8,767 nucleotides of DNA from Deltaproteobacteria bacterium RIFOXYA12_FULL_61_11. GTDB taxonomy: Bacteria > Bdellovibrionota_F > JAHFAK01 > YA12-FULL-61-11. The notes beneath the pieces were generated by a model, which saw only the letters and a program-made list of their open reading frames with translations, ran no database searches and was not told the DNA's origin. Every line of letters starts with the position of its first letter. Positions within the stretch are counted from its first letter, which is position 1. The position numbers and the translations under genes were made by a program. This document shows, piece by piece, positions 1-6,773 of this stretch. The DNA lies in NCBI GenBank assembly GCA_001799195.1, contig MGSU01000006.1:13552-22318 (forward strand), read 5' to 3'.

Positions 1-44
1 TTTCACGTGATATCCTCGGTGACTATGGCCGTATCACGCTGCTG

Positions 45-53
45 TGCTATAGT
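45..53 (+). promoter_or_regulatory. Possible extended -10 promoter element
   Basis: The sequence TGCTATAGT fits the extended -10 pattern TGN-TATAAT with one mismatch. It lies 33 bases before the ATG of the lipoprotein gene, so a transcript would start near position 60 and have a short leader. No convincing -35 box is seen at normal spacing, which extended -10 promoters tolerate. The call rests on this short match only and could be chance. Confidence 0.3.
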
Positions 54-86
54 TATCGAAGTCACGATCACGATTCGACACGTTGC

Positions 87-2648
87 ATGAACACCCTCGC
101 CCCCTTCCTGCACCACTCCTTGTCCTTGACGTTGATCTTATTGCTCGCCTGCCCCAGTACGATGATCGAAGCCCCGCTCGACGACACCGTTGGTCTCGAT
201 CCCAACCTTGAACTCAGCGGCGATGTCACCATCGGCGACACGGGTGCCCCCCCCGGCGAGGGTGAAGGGTATGATGAATTCTTCTTCGAAACAACCTGCC
301 CCGAAGAGGCGCGCCAGGGACAGATCGTGACCTGCACCATCAACCTGTATCCTCCAGGCCGGTATGAAATCCGGGTCCCCAATCCCCCTAAAGGCATGGC
401 CCTCGATACCGACCAACTCCTGCTCAACTGGACACCTTCGACCGAACAATCGGGTCTGTACCAGTTCTCGGTCGAGGTCTTCCGCAGTGCCTTCAGCAGG
501 AAATCCCAAGCCGTGCAGATCTTCATTCCCTCCGACGATCTCGCTGGCGGTGTCGACCTGTGTAAGGGGTATGTCCTCGAAGGGAAAGACTATACCTGTA
601 CCGTATCCCGCTTCCACGCCACGCTCGGCGGCGACCTCACCTATATTTTACTCGAGGCCCCACCCGGCATGACCATCGACGAGCACCAAGGCTTGCTGGA
701 GTGGACTCCACCGACCAACGCCGAGGATCAGCTCGTCAGCGTCACGGTGCGCGGTGATAACGGCACGAAGACCGAGGATTATCAATTCACCATCAAGGTG
801 ATCGCCATCAACGACCCTCCAGTCGTGAACTACGCCTGCAACCAGAGCATCGCCGGGGCAACCTCAGAGTATCAATGTACCCCGACCTTCTCCGACCCCG
901 AGGGCAGCACCAACCTCATCTTCACCTTGTCACCTACCGCACCTCCATCCATGACCATCGACGCTGCGAACGGCACCGTGCGTTGGGACCCAACCGCTGC
1001 GGACTATGGTGAAATCATCGTTCGAGTCATCGTCCAGGATGCCGAGTTGCGCCATCCGGTGACCTTCAAGATCCTGGTGACCAACGAACCGCCGGTGCTA
1101 ACCCTATCCTGTCCCTCGGTCGCGACAGCGGGAGAAGCCTACTCATGTTCTTTCACCGTGGAGGATCCCGACGACGCAAGACCGACCCCCGTCTTGCGGG
1201 ACGTTCCCGACGGTATGCAACTCGATCACGCCACCTCACGCCTTACCTGGCTTCCCACCGACCAGCAACTCGGGGTGCATGATCTCGTTCTCGCCCTCAG
1301 CGACGGGGAATTGGAAGATGTCGAACGCCGCGCTGTCACGGTCAATCCTCGCCCGGACGGAAACGCACCTGGCTCCGTGAACCTGACCATCAACAACGGC
1401 GCTGCAGTGACCCATACCCGTGATGTACTCGTCCTACTTGAGGCCCGGGACGATCGCGGTATTACCTCATACTGCGTCAAGAACACGGAACCTCGACCCG
1501 ATAGAACCAACACCTGCTGGCGCCCGGTCAATCCACCGCGTACTGACCTCGACCTGCCCAACGTCGCCCATCAACTGACAGATGGCTATGGGGAAAAGGA
1601 GGTCTTCGCTTGGTTCCGCGACCAGGAAGGCAATGTTTCCAACCCGGCCAGCGCCATCATCTCCTACCAAGCGCAACCCGATGTGGAGTCACCAACGCAA
1701 CTTTCCCTGATCCTTGCCGACGAAGCGGCAGAAACCTACGACCAAGCGATCCTCACAACCCTCTCGGCCCATGATTCGGGTGGCGTGGCCGGATACTGTC
1801 TACGCAATTCCAACACCGAACCAGGACCTACCGATCCGTGTTGGACGCCGATTACCCCTGCCGCCATCGACTTCTATCTCGACGATCACCAGCACGTGCT
1901 GACCCCGGAGTTAGGACTAAAAACGGTCTATGCCTGGTTCCGCGACCAGGCCGATAATGTGGCAGGACCTACTCAAGACGGTATTGCCTATGTGCTCGCT
2001 CCGGACACCACCCCCCCGGATCAGATTTCCCTCGTCATCAATAACGACGATGCCTCCACCACGAACCAGACGGTGACCTTGACCCTCGGCGCCCATGACG
2101 CGCGCGGAGTAAGCGGCTATTGCGTCAGGAATATTTCCTCTGCCGATGGGTGTACATGGCACTCGATCCAACCGCCCCGCATCAACTACACAGAAGACGT
2201 GACGCACGAACTCACAGAGGGCTCGGGTACAAAAACCGTGTATGCCTGGTTCCGCGACGAGGCCGGAAAGACCTCAGAGAGGGTATCCGACACGATTGAA
2301 CTGGAAGAAGCACCTCCCGCGGACACGAGTCCCCCAAACAATTGCGATGTCGAGATCAACGACGGCGACGCAAGCACCGACTCGTCGACCGTGCTCCTCG
2401 ACTTAGAAGCCCAGGACAACGTCGGGGTAACCGGCTGGTGCGCAAGGACATTCATCGGGAAACCCCTCCTCAGCGATGGCTGTTGGCATCCGGTCGCCTC
2501 GACTCCGACCTTCACCCTCGAGAATGAATCCTTCAACCTCGGGACGATCGAAGGCACATACTGGGTCAATGTCTGGTTCCGCGACGAAGTCGGGAATATC
2601 TCTGACAATGCCGCCAGCGCCACCATCGTGTATGACGACGGCCAGTGA
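87..2648 (+). CDS. Putative lipoprotein with tandem Ig-like and WFRD repeat domains
   Basis: The 853-residue protein begins with a hydrophobic export signal (residues 11-21) ending in a lipobox-like LLAC, so Cys22 is the likely lipid-anchored first residue. An acidic, Gly/Pro-rich tether follows (about 29-65). Residues 66-420 hold four Ig-like modules of the He_PIG/cadherin-like type, recognised by patterns such as PPGMTID...GLLEWTP. Residues 425-849 hold four modules with a GYC/GWC...CW pair and a closing [AV]WFRD motif. There is no enzyme active site, so a surface-exposed binding, adhesion or structural role is inferred. The start is uncertain: no Shine-Dalgarno sequence precedes the ATG, the signal lacks Lys/Arg before the hydrophobic stretch, and the frame stays open upstream to the window edge, although without another ATG, GTG or TTG there. 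The ATG is chosen because it gives a well-placed lipobox. Pro at +2 after the lipid Cys gives no clear sorting cue. No enzyme or known adhesin family is recognised. Confidence 0.85.
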   Translation: MNTLAPFLHHSLSLTLILLLACPSTMIEAPLDDTVGLDPNLELSGDVTIGDTGAPPGEGEGYDEFFFETTCPEEARQGQIVTCTINLYPPGRYEIRVPNPPKGMALDTDQLLLNWTPSTEQSGLYQFSVEVFRSAFSRKSQAVQIFIPSDDLAGGVDLCKGYVLEGKDYTCTVSRFHATLGGDLTYILLEAPPGMTIDEHQGLLEWTPPTNAEDQLVSVTVRGDNGTKTEDYQFTIKVIAINDPPVVNYACNQSIAGATSEYQCTPTFSDPEGSTNLIFTLSPTAPPSMTIDAANGTVRWDPTAADYGEIIVRVIVQDAELRHPVTFKILVTNEPPVLTLSCPSVATAGEAYSCSFTVEDPDDARPTPVLRDVPDGMQLDHATSRLTWLPTDQQLGVHDLVLALSDGELEDVERRAVTVNPRPDGNAPGSVNLTINNGAAVTHTRDVLVLLEARDDRGITSYCVKNTEPRPDRTNTCWRPVNPPRTDLDLPNVAHQLTDGYGEKEVFAWFRDQEGNVSNPASAIISYQAQPDVESPTQLSLILADEAAETYDQAILTTLSAHDSGGVAGYCLRNSNTEPGPTDPCWTPITPAAIDFYLDDHQHVLTPELGLKTVYAWFRDQADNVAGPTQDGIAYVLAPDTTPPDQISLVINNDDASTTNQTVTLTLGAHDARGVSGYCVRNISSADGCTWHSIQPPRINYTEDVTHELTEGSGTKTVYAWFRDEAGKTSERVSDTIELEEAPPADTSPPNNCDVEINDGDASTDSSTVLLDLEAQDNVGVTGWCARTFIGKPLLSDGCWHPVASTPTFTLENESFNLGTIEGTYWVNVWFRDEVGNISDNAASATIVYDDGQ
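282..1346 (+). repeat. Four tandem He_PIG-like Ig-fold modules (protein level)
   Basis: Residues 66-148, about 155-240, 243-333 and 334-420 of the lipoprotein repeat the same plan: a Cys pair near the start, then a P-x-GM-x-[IL]D turn (PSM in the third copy), a W-x-P strand and a final beta strand. The Cys pairs are C71/C83, C159/C171, C251/C264 and C342/C353, separated by 11, 11, 12 and 10 residues. Classical He_PIG modules generally do not need a disulfide, so one pair per module is a distinctive feature of this protein. DNA identity between copies is low, so these are old duplications. Confidence 0.75.
1359..2633 (+). repeat. Four tandem Cys-pair/WFRD modules (protein level)
   Basis: Residues 425-527, 532-635, 639-739 and 745-849 are copies of one module of about 105 residues. 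Each has an early beta strand, then a [GS][YW]C motif and a second Cys 10-14 residues on (C463/C477, C571/C585, C679/C689, C785/C799), and a closing WFRD followed by a GN-S-like turn. The DNA core TGGTTCCGCG recurs at 1611, 1935, 2247 and 2574, that is every 312-327 bases. Copies two and three share the 18-base block TATGCCTGGTTCCGCGAC. The final strands resemble bacterial Ig-like repeats, but I do not recognise a named family with confidence. Confidence 0.8.
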
Positions 2649-2655
2649 GCAGGTG

Positions 2656-2672
2656 AAAAGGCCTTCGCGCCT
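2656..2672 (-). terminator. Weak candidate intrinsic terminator of the mmd operon
   Basis: Read on the minus strand, AGGC-GCGAAG-GCCT can form a four-base-pair hairpin followed directly by TTT(T). It overlaps the mmdB stop codon and lies in the 23-base gap between the two convergent genes. The stem is short and the T tract brief, so efficiency is doubtful. On the plus strand the same hairpin is not followed by T residues, so it would not serve the lipoprotein gene. Confidence 0.3.
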
Positions 2673-3814
2673 CAACCCCCGCCGAGATAGCTGAGCATGA
2701 TACCTGCGGCTACGGCCGACCCGATCACGCCGGCCACGTTCGGGGCCATGGCATGCATGAGCAGGTGGTTGGTCGGATCTTCCGCGAGACCGAGCACCTG
2801 GACCACACGCGCGCTGTCGGGCACGGCCGAAACTCCTGCCGCGCCGATCATCGGGTTGAGTTTATCCCCCTCTGCCAAGAACAGGTTCATGAATTTGGCG
2901 AACAACACCCCTCCGGCCGTAGCCACCATGAACGAGGCCGCGCCTAATACAAAGATGAGGATGGACTGCGGGGTCAGGAAGGTGGTGGCCTGGGTCGATG
3001 CTCCCACGGTCAACCCGAGAATAATAGTCACGATGTCGATCAGTGGTCGGCTGGCCGTCTCGGCCAGACGCCGGGTGACTCCCGACTCCTTGAGCAGATT
3101 GCCGAAGAAGAGCATGCCCAGGAGCGGCAGCGCGCCCGGCGAGAGAAAACAGGTCAACAACAGCCCGGCCACCGGGAAGACGATCTTTTCCTTGCGTGAG
3201 ACGGCTCGAGGAGGGCGCATCCTGATCCTGCGCTCATCCTTGGTCGTAAGCAGCTTGATGATCGGCGGCTGAATTACCGGGACCAGCGCCATATAGGAAT
3301 ACGCTGCCACCGCGATCGCGCCGATCAGTTCCGGCGAGAGCCTGGAAGCCAGGAAAATGGCGGTCGGTCCATCAGCCCCTCCGATAATACCAATACCACC
3401 TGCCTGGCCGGAGGTGAATCCCAGAGCCAGGGCAGCTAGGAAGGTGACGAAAATTCCGACCTGCGCCGCTGCCCCCAACAGCATCAATTTCGGGTTGGAC
3501 AAGAGGGTCGAGAAATCGGTCATCGCGCCGATACCGAGGAAGATCAGCGGTGGGTAAATTCCCTTGATCACGCCGAAATATAGATAATTGAGCACGCTCC
3601 CCTGCTCGTAGATACCCAGACTCAACCCGGCGTTCTCCAGGAAGGGCACATTCCCAATGATCATGCCGAACCCTATAGGTACCAGCAGCAGAGGTTCGTA
3701 TTCCTTGGCTATCGCCAGCCACACGAAGAGACACCCGATGGCGATCATCACGAGGTGTCCCACGGTCAGGTTGGCGAAACCGGTCGAGTGGACGAAACGC
3801 AAGAGTCCTTCCAT
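2672..3814 (-). CDS. mmdB: Methylmalonyl-CoA decarboxylase beta subunit, Na+ pump
   Basis: This 380-residue polytopic membrane protein belongs to the OadB/MmdB/GcdB family. It decarboxylates carboxybiotin carried by MmdC and uses the energy to export Na+. Residues reported as functionally important in Klebsiella OadB (Asp203, Tyr229, Asn373, Gly377, Ser382, Arg389, from memory) have counterparts at the same internal spacing: D148 in GGADGPTAIF, Y174, and N320, G324, S329 and R336 in NPMIGAAGVSAVPDSAR. Length is close to family members without the extra insertions of some OadB. A GTG three codons upstream is in frame, but it lies in the Shine-Dalgarno sequence GGGGAG (3823-3828), which sits 8 bases before the ATG, so the ATG is preferred. 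The gene starts 5 bases after mmdC ends and is the last of the operon. Because the alpha subunit is an acyl-CoA carboxyltransferase, this is a methylmalonyl-CoA rather than an oxaloacetate enzyme. Confidence 0.93.
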   Translation of the reverse strand: MEGLLRFVHSTGFANLTVGHLVMIAIGCLFVWLAIAKEYEPLLLVPIGFGMIIGNVPFLENAGLSLGIYEQGSVLNYLYFGVIKGIYPPLIFLGIGAMTDFSTLLSNPKLMLLGAAAQVGIFVTFLAALALGFTSGQAGGIGIIGGADGPTAIFLASRLSPELIGAIAVAAYSYMALVPVIQPPIIKLLTTKDERRIRMRPPRAVSRKEKIVFPVAGLLLTCFLSPGALPLLGMLFFGNLLKESGVTRRLAETASRPLIDIVTIILGLTVGASTQATTFLTPQSILIFVLGAASFMVATAGGVLFAKFMNLFLAEGDKLNPMIGAAGVSAVPDSARVVQVLGLAEDPTNHLLMHAMAPNVAGVIGSAVAAGIMLSYLGGG

Positions 3815-3819
3815 TGGTA

Positions 3820-4257
3820 TCACTCCCCTATCTCGACGAGGGCTTCACCCTCGAGCACGGCGGTCCCGGCGGCCACGAGCACGCTCTTGACCATCCCGGC
3901 GCGGTCAGTGCGTATCTCGTTCTCCATCTTCATCGCCTCCAAGACCAGGACCGTGTCGCCTCGCGCGACCTTGTCCCCTGGTTTCACCATGAGTTTGAGC
4001 ACGGTTCCAGGCAAGGGAGCTTTGATCATGCCCACGCCCTTGGGTTCCGCCGGGTGGTAGGTTTTCACCGGGACGTCCTCGGCAGCAGGGACAGCCTTGG
4101 CCCGGACGAGTCGGGGGGTCTTTGGCTGGGGGCGGTCGCGGTGCAAGAGGACCTGGTACTCGGTTCCATTGACCATGATCTTGGCCTTGTCACCCTCGAG
4201 TTCGGTCAGCCGCACATCGTACTTGGTACCGTGAATGGTGAAACTGAACTCGTTCAT
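3820..4257 (-). CDS. mmdC: Methylmalonyl-CoA decarboxylase biotin carrier subunit
   Basis: The 145-residue protein carries biotin for the decarboxylase and shuttles CO2 from MmdA to MmdB. The C-terminal biotinyl domain (about residues 74-145) contains EAMKMEN, with Lys110 as the biotinylation site 35 residues from the end, the usual distance. An upstream APLPGTV strand and KPGDKV turn complete the lipoyl/biotinyl fold. The N-terminal 40 residues form a small beta-rich segment (VNGTEYQV) found in many decarboxylase gamma subunits and carboxyl carriers. It is joined by a short Pro/Ala/Lys linker rather than the very long Pro-Ala hinge of some relatives. The ATG overlaps the mmdD stop as ATGA, with AAGGAG 8 bases upstream, so translation is probably coupled. 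It needs biotin protein ligase encoded elsewhere. Confidence 0.95.
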   Translation of the reverse strand: MNEFSFTIHGTKYDVRLTELEGDKAKIMVNGTEYQVLLHRDRPQPKTPRLVRAKAVPAAEDVPVKTYHPAEPKGVGMIKAPLPGTVLKLMVKPGDKVARGDTVLVLEAMKMENEIRTDRAGMVKSVLVAAGTAVLEGEALVEIGE

Positions 4258-4664
4258 GAGCGATGCTCCTTGTGCCGTTCTGGGAATTTGGTTAATCCAT
4301 AGAGCTTCGAACTCCAGGGAGAATAGGGTCGCTGCGTCCGCTCGATGGTCAGGGCAGTGCGTTCGAAACGATCGAGGTTTCTCTCGTACAAGGTCAGCGC
4401 CAGGGCGATGGCAGCACAGACCTCGCCGGGAATCGGTCCTCCGGGCTCCGTGCCGGGTTGGTCAACCCTGTTCCTGGCGGTCCACCACAGGGTGAGTGTA
4501 CTGAACAAAGCTAGGAACAAAGCCAGGAGGATCAAGGCAATGAACACCACCCCTATCCCCACGAAGGTCAAGGCGAGTGCCTCGTCGCTGAATGCGCGCA
4601 TAGGCTCGAAGGTCAGCTCGGCAAGACCCGAAGCCACGGTCAGAGCCAGAAATCCCGTGTCCAT
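4254..4664 (-). CDS. mmdD: Methylmalonyl-CoA decarboxylase delta subunit (OadG-like)
   Basis: The 136-residue protein has one membrane segment (about residues 31-62, rich in Leu, Ile and Val and ending in LWW), then a Pro/Gly linker (68-80) and a cytoplasmic tail with GEVCAAIALAL and a closing SPW motif. This is the layout of OadG/MmdD subunits, which anchor the carboxyltransferase and biotin carrier to the membrane pump. The frame is open further upstream inside mmdA. The chosen ATG is the first after the mmdA stop and has AAGGAGG 4 bases upstream, a strong but tightly spaced site that overlaps the mmdA stop codon. The gene lies 10 bases after mmdA and overlaps mmdC by 4 bases. Family assignment rests on position, topology and tail motifs, because these subunits are poorly conserved. 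Confidence 0.87.
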   Translation of the reverse strand: MDTGFLALTVASGLAELTFEPMRAFSDEALALTFVGIGVVFIALILLALFLALFSTLTLWWTARNRVDQPGTEPGGPIPGEVCAAIALALTLYERNLDRFERTALTIERTQRPYSPWSSKLYGLTKFPERHKEHRS

Positions 4665-4674
4665 GACGCCTCCT

Positions 4675-6249
4675 TCAGAGGGGGATATTGGCGTGTTTCT
4701 TCGCAGGATTGACGTCTTTCTTGGTCGCCAGCATGCGCAAGGCCTTGATGATCCTGAACCGCGTGTTGTGTGGCGTGATGACATCGTCGAGATAGCCATA
4801 CCTTGCCGCGACATAAGGTGAGGCGAAACGTTGGCGATAGGCGTTCTCTTTCTCGTCGATGAAGGCCTTGCGCTGAGTCTCGTCGAGCATGCCTTCCAGT
4901 TCTCTGGCGTGGAGAACCTCGACCGCACCGCGGGGTCCCATGACCGCGATCTCGGCGGTCGGCCAAGCATAGTTGATATCTCCGCGCAGGTGCTTCGAGC
5001 CCATCACGTCATAGGCTCCGCCATAGGCCTTGCGCAGGATCACGGTGACCTTGGGTACCGTGGCCTCGCCATACGCGAAGAGCAACTTTGCGCCATGCAA
5101 GATGATCCCACCATATTCTTGGGCCGTACCGGGCAGGAAACCCGGCACGTCCACCAGAGTCACCACCGGTACGTTGAAGGCATCACAGCAACGCACGAAG
5201 CGCGCTGCCTTGCGCGCGGCGTTGATATCGAGGACGCCGGCGAGATAATTCGGTTGGTTGGCTACGATACCCACGGGACGCCCCTCAAAGGTGGCGAAAC
5301 CGGTGACGATGTTCGGCGCGAACTGGGCTTGCAACTCCAGGAATTCGTGGTTGTCGGTGATCAGGAAAATAACATCTTTCATGTTGTAGGGCCGGTTGGG
5401 GTTGACCGGCACGAGATAATCCAGGTCTTCTTCGATCCGATCGGCAGGGTCATCGCACCGCCGGGCCGGAGGATCCTCGAGATTGTTCTGAGGAAGGTAC
5501 GAGAAGAGCTTGCGCACCATGAGCAAACCCTCCTGTTCATCTTCGGCAACGAGATGGTTGACGCCGGAACGCACTGCATGGACATCGGCACCGCCGAGAT
5601 CCTCGACACTGACGACTTCGTTGGTCACGGTCTTGACCACCTTGGGACCGGTCACGAACATGTAACTCGTTTCTTTGCTCATAATGATGAAGTCAGTCAA
5701 AGCCGGGGAGTAGACCGCCCCACCGGCGCAGGGACCGAAGACGACCGAGATCTGCGGCACCACACCGGAAGCGGCGATATTTCGTTTGAAGATTTCGGCA
5801 TAGCCACCGAGGCTGACCACGCCCTCCTGGATGCGCGCTCCGCCGCTGTCGTTGATGCCGATGATGGGTGCCCCCACGGCCATGGCTTTGTCCATGATCT
5901 TGCAGATCTTGGCCGCGTACATCTCCGAGAGGCTACCGCCGAACACGGTGAAATCCTGGGAAAAGACGAAGACCAAGCGACCATCAATGGTGCCGAACCC
6001 GGTGACCACACCGTCGGAGAGATATTCCTGCTCGGACAGACCGAAGTCGACGCAACGGTGGGAGACGAACATGTCGAACTCCTCGAAGCTGCCTTCGTCG
6101 AGCAGGATCTCCAGCCGCTCCCGTGCGGTCAATTTGCCCCGCCGGTGCTGGGCCTCGATACGGCCACTCCCCCCGCCGAGACAAGCCTTCTCTCGGAGTT
6201 CTCGTAATTCGTTGAGTTTTTCTTCGATGGTTCTCTCATCCGCCGGCAT
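4675..6249 (-). CDS. mmdA: Methylmalonyl-CoA decarboxylase alpha subunit, carboxyltransferase
   Basis: The 524-residue protein has the two crotonase-fold halves of acyl-CoA carboxyltransferases. It transfers the carboxyl group of (S)-methylmalonyl-CoA to MmdC-biotin and releases propionyl-CoA. Visible hallmarks are [13 protein letters not shown] (131-143), [17 protein letters not shown] (171-187) with its oxyanion-hole glycines, DVPGFLPG (367-374) and [15 protein letters not shown] (406-420). Asp414 in YGGAYDVM corresponds, from memory, to the residue linked to propionyl rather than acetyl preference in related PccB proteins. Length and sequence fit MmdA/PccB and not the larger glutaconyl-CoA enzyme. 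An upstream in-frame ATG (6273) has only a weak site, while GGAGGG stands 6 bases before this ATG and MPADERT is a more typical N-terminus. The following mmdD, mmdC and mmdB genes, and the absence of a biotin carboxylase gene, mark it as a decarboxylase rather than propionyl-CoA carboxylase. Confidence 0.94.
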   Translation of the reverse strand: MPADERTIEEKLNELRELREKACLGGGSGRIEAQHRRGKLTARERLEILLDEGSFEEFDMFVSHRCVDFGLSEQEYLSDGVVTGFGTIDGRLVFVFSQDFTVFGGSLSEMYAAKICKIMDKAMAVGAPIIGINDSGGARIQEGVVSLGGYAEIFKRNIAASGVVPQISVVFGPCAGGAVYSPALTDFIIMSKETSYMFVTGPKVVKTVTNEVVSVEDLGGADVHAVRSGVNHLVAEDEQEGLLMVRKLFSYLPQNNLEDPPARRCDDPADRIEEDLDYLVPVNPNRPYNMKDVIFLITDNHEFLELQAQFAPNIVTGFATFEGRPVGIVANQPNYLAGVLDINAARKAARFVRCCDAFNVPVVTLVDVPGFLPGTAQEYGGIILHGAKLLFAYGEATVPKVTVILRKAYGGAYDVMGSKHLRGDINYAWPTAEIAVMGPRGAVEVLHARELEGMLDETQRKAFIDEKENAYRQRFASPYVAARYGYLDDVITPHNTRFRIIKALRMLATKKDVNPAKKHANIPL

Positions 6250-6255
6250 GGTGTT

Positions 6256-6261
6256 CCCTCC
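6256..6261 (-). promoter_or_regulatory. Ribosome binding site deciding the mmdA start
   Basis: GGAGGG on the minus strand lies 6 bases before the ATG at 6249. The alternative ATG at 6273 is preceded only by GCGAGG close to the codon. This site therefore fixes the start of mmdA eight codons downstream of the longest open frame. Confidence 0.7.
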
Positions 6262-6304
6262 ACAGTTGCACATGACCTCGCCCTACGCTACACAGACCCT
6301 GCAA

Positions 6305-6748
6305 TCAATACAAGGCATCAAAGTCCCGATCCGGAGCTTCCCTCCCCTCGGCCAACGCGATCCAGACCTCGGCCAGACGGTTCCTGGCCAAACCGAATAC
6401 CACGCTCAGCAAGCCCAGAATCTCGGCATGTTCTCTCGGCTCGCTCCATTCGATCACCAATTTCCAGAGGCTTTCTTCGAGAACTGCGAGGGCTGTCAAG
6501 AGCTCGACCACGGCAACCCGTTCTCCGAACCGCCGCCTGACCACCCTGGCAATGTGGCGCTCCAAGTCCTCGGCGCTCCGGTGCTCCAGACAACCGAGGA
6601 CCAACTCGAGCAAGGCGGCGAAGCGGGCCCGATCCAGTTCTGGGGAGTGATCCTTTCCTGTCCTCGCGGTAGGCCCAAGCCGGTGCAGCACCGTGGCCAC
6701 GACCTCCTCGCGATGTTGTCGCACCCGATCGATCACTGTGTCGAGCAT
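6305..6748 (-). CDS. Small RsbRD_N-like regulatory domain protein
   Basis: The 147-residue, mostly helical protein resembles the N-terminal globin-like sensory domain of RsbR/RsbRD co-antagonists (RsbRD_N). The impression comes from a run of amphipathic helices with the pattern ALLELVLGCLE (about 48-58), HIARVVRRRFG (68-78) and LLTALAVLEESLWKLVIEW (84-102). No STAS, kinase or other output domain follows, so it would be a stand-alone sensor or partner protein, and its ligand is unknown. I chose the ATG at 6748, which has GTGGAG 5 bases upstream, over a GTG eight codons earlier that sits next to the stop of the porin gene. It lies 25 bases after the porin gene and 55 bases before mmdA, so it may be cotranscribed with both. 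Family assignment is by pattern recall only; a generic helical regulator is the alternative. Confidence 0.6.
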   Translation of the reverse strand: MLDTVIDRVRQHREEVVATVLHRLGPTARTGKDHSPELDRARFAALLELVLGCLEHRSAEDLERHIARVVRRRFGERVAVVELLTALAVLEESLWKLVIEWSEPREHAEILGLLSVVFGLARNRLAEVWIALAEGREAPDRDFDALY

Positions 6749-6773
6749 ACGCACTCCACGAGGTGAACCCACC

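Noticed and set aside
4665-4970. Extension of mmdD upstream into mmdA.
   Set aside because: The extra residues are Arg/Ser-rich out-of-frame translation of mmdA. The ATG at 4664 has an AAGGAGG site and gives a normal OadG-like protein.
4831-6207. A 458-codon open frame on the plus strand antisense to mmdA.
   Set aside because: It lies wholly within the strongly supported mmdA gene. The translation is rich in His, Asp and Glu without domain motifs, which is typical of the antisense of a GC-rich conserved gene.
2672-6249. Oxaloacetate decarboxylase or glutaconyl-CoA decarboxylase as the identity of the pump.
   Set aside because: The alpha subunit is a carboxyltransferase of the crotonase fold, not the TIM-barrel OadA, and its sequence and length fit MmdA/PccB better than GcdA.
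6250-6330. A separate sigma-70 promoter for mmdA in the 55-base gap and the end of the preceding gene.
   Set aside because: TTGATT on the minus strand resembles a -35 box, but no acceptable -10 element follows at 16-18 bases.
5831-6766. A 311-codon plus-strand frame across the mmdA 5' end and the RsbRD_N-like gene.
   Set aside because: It is low-complexity, spans two well-supported minus-strand genes and shows no recognisable domain.
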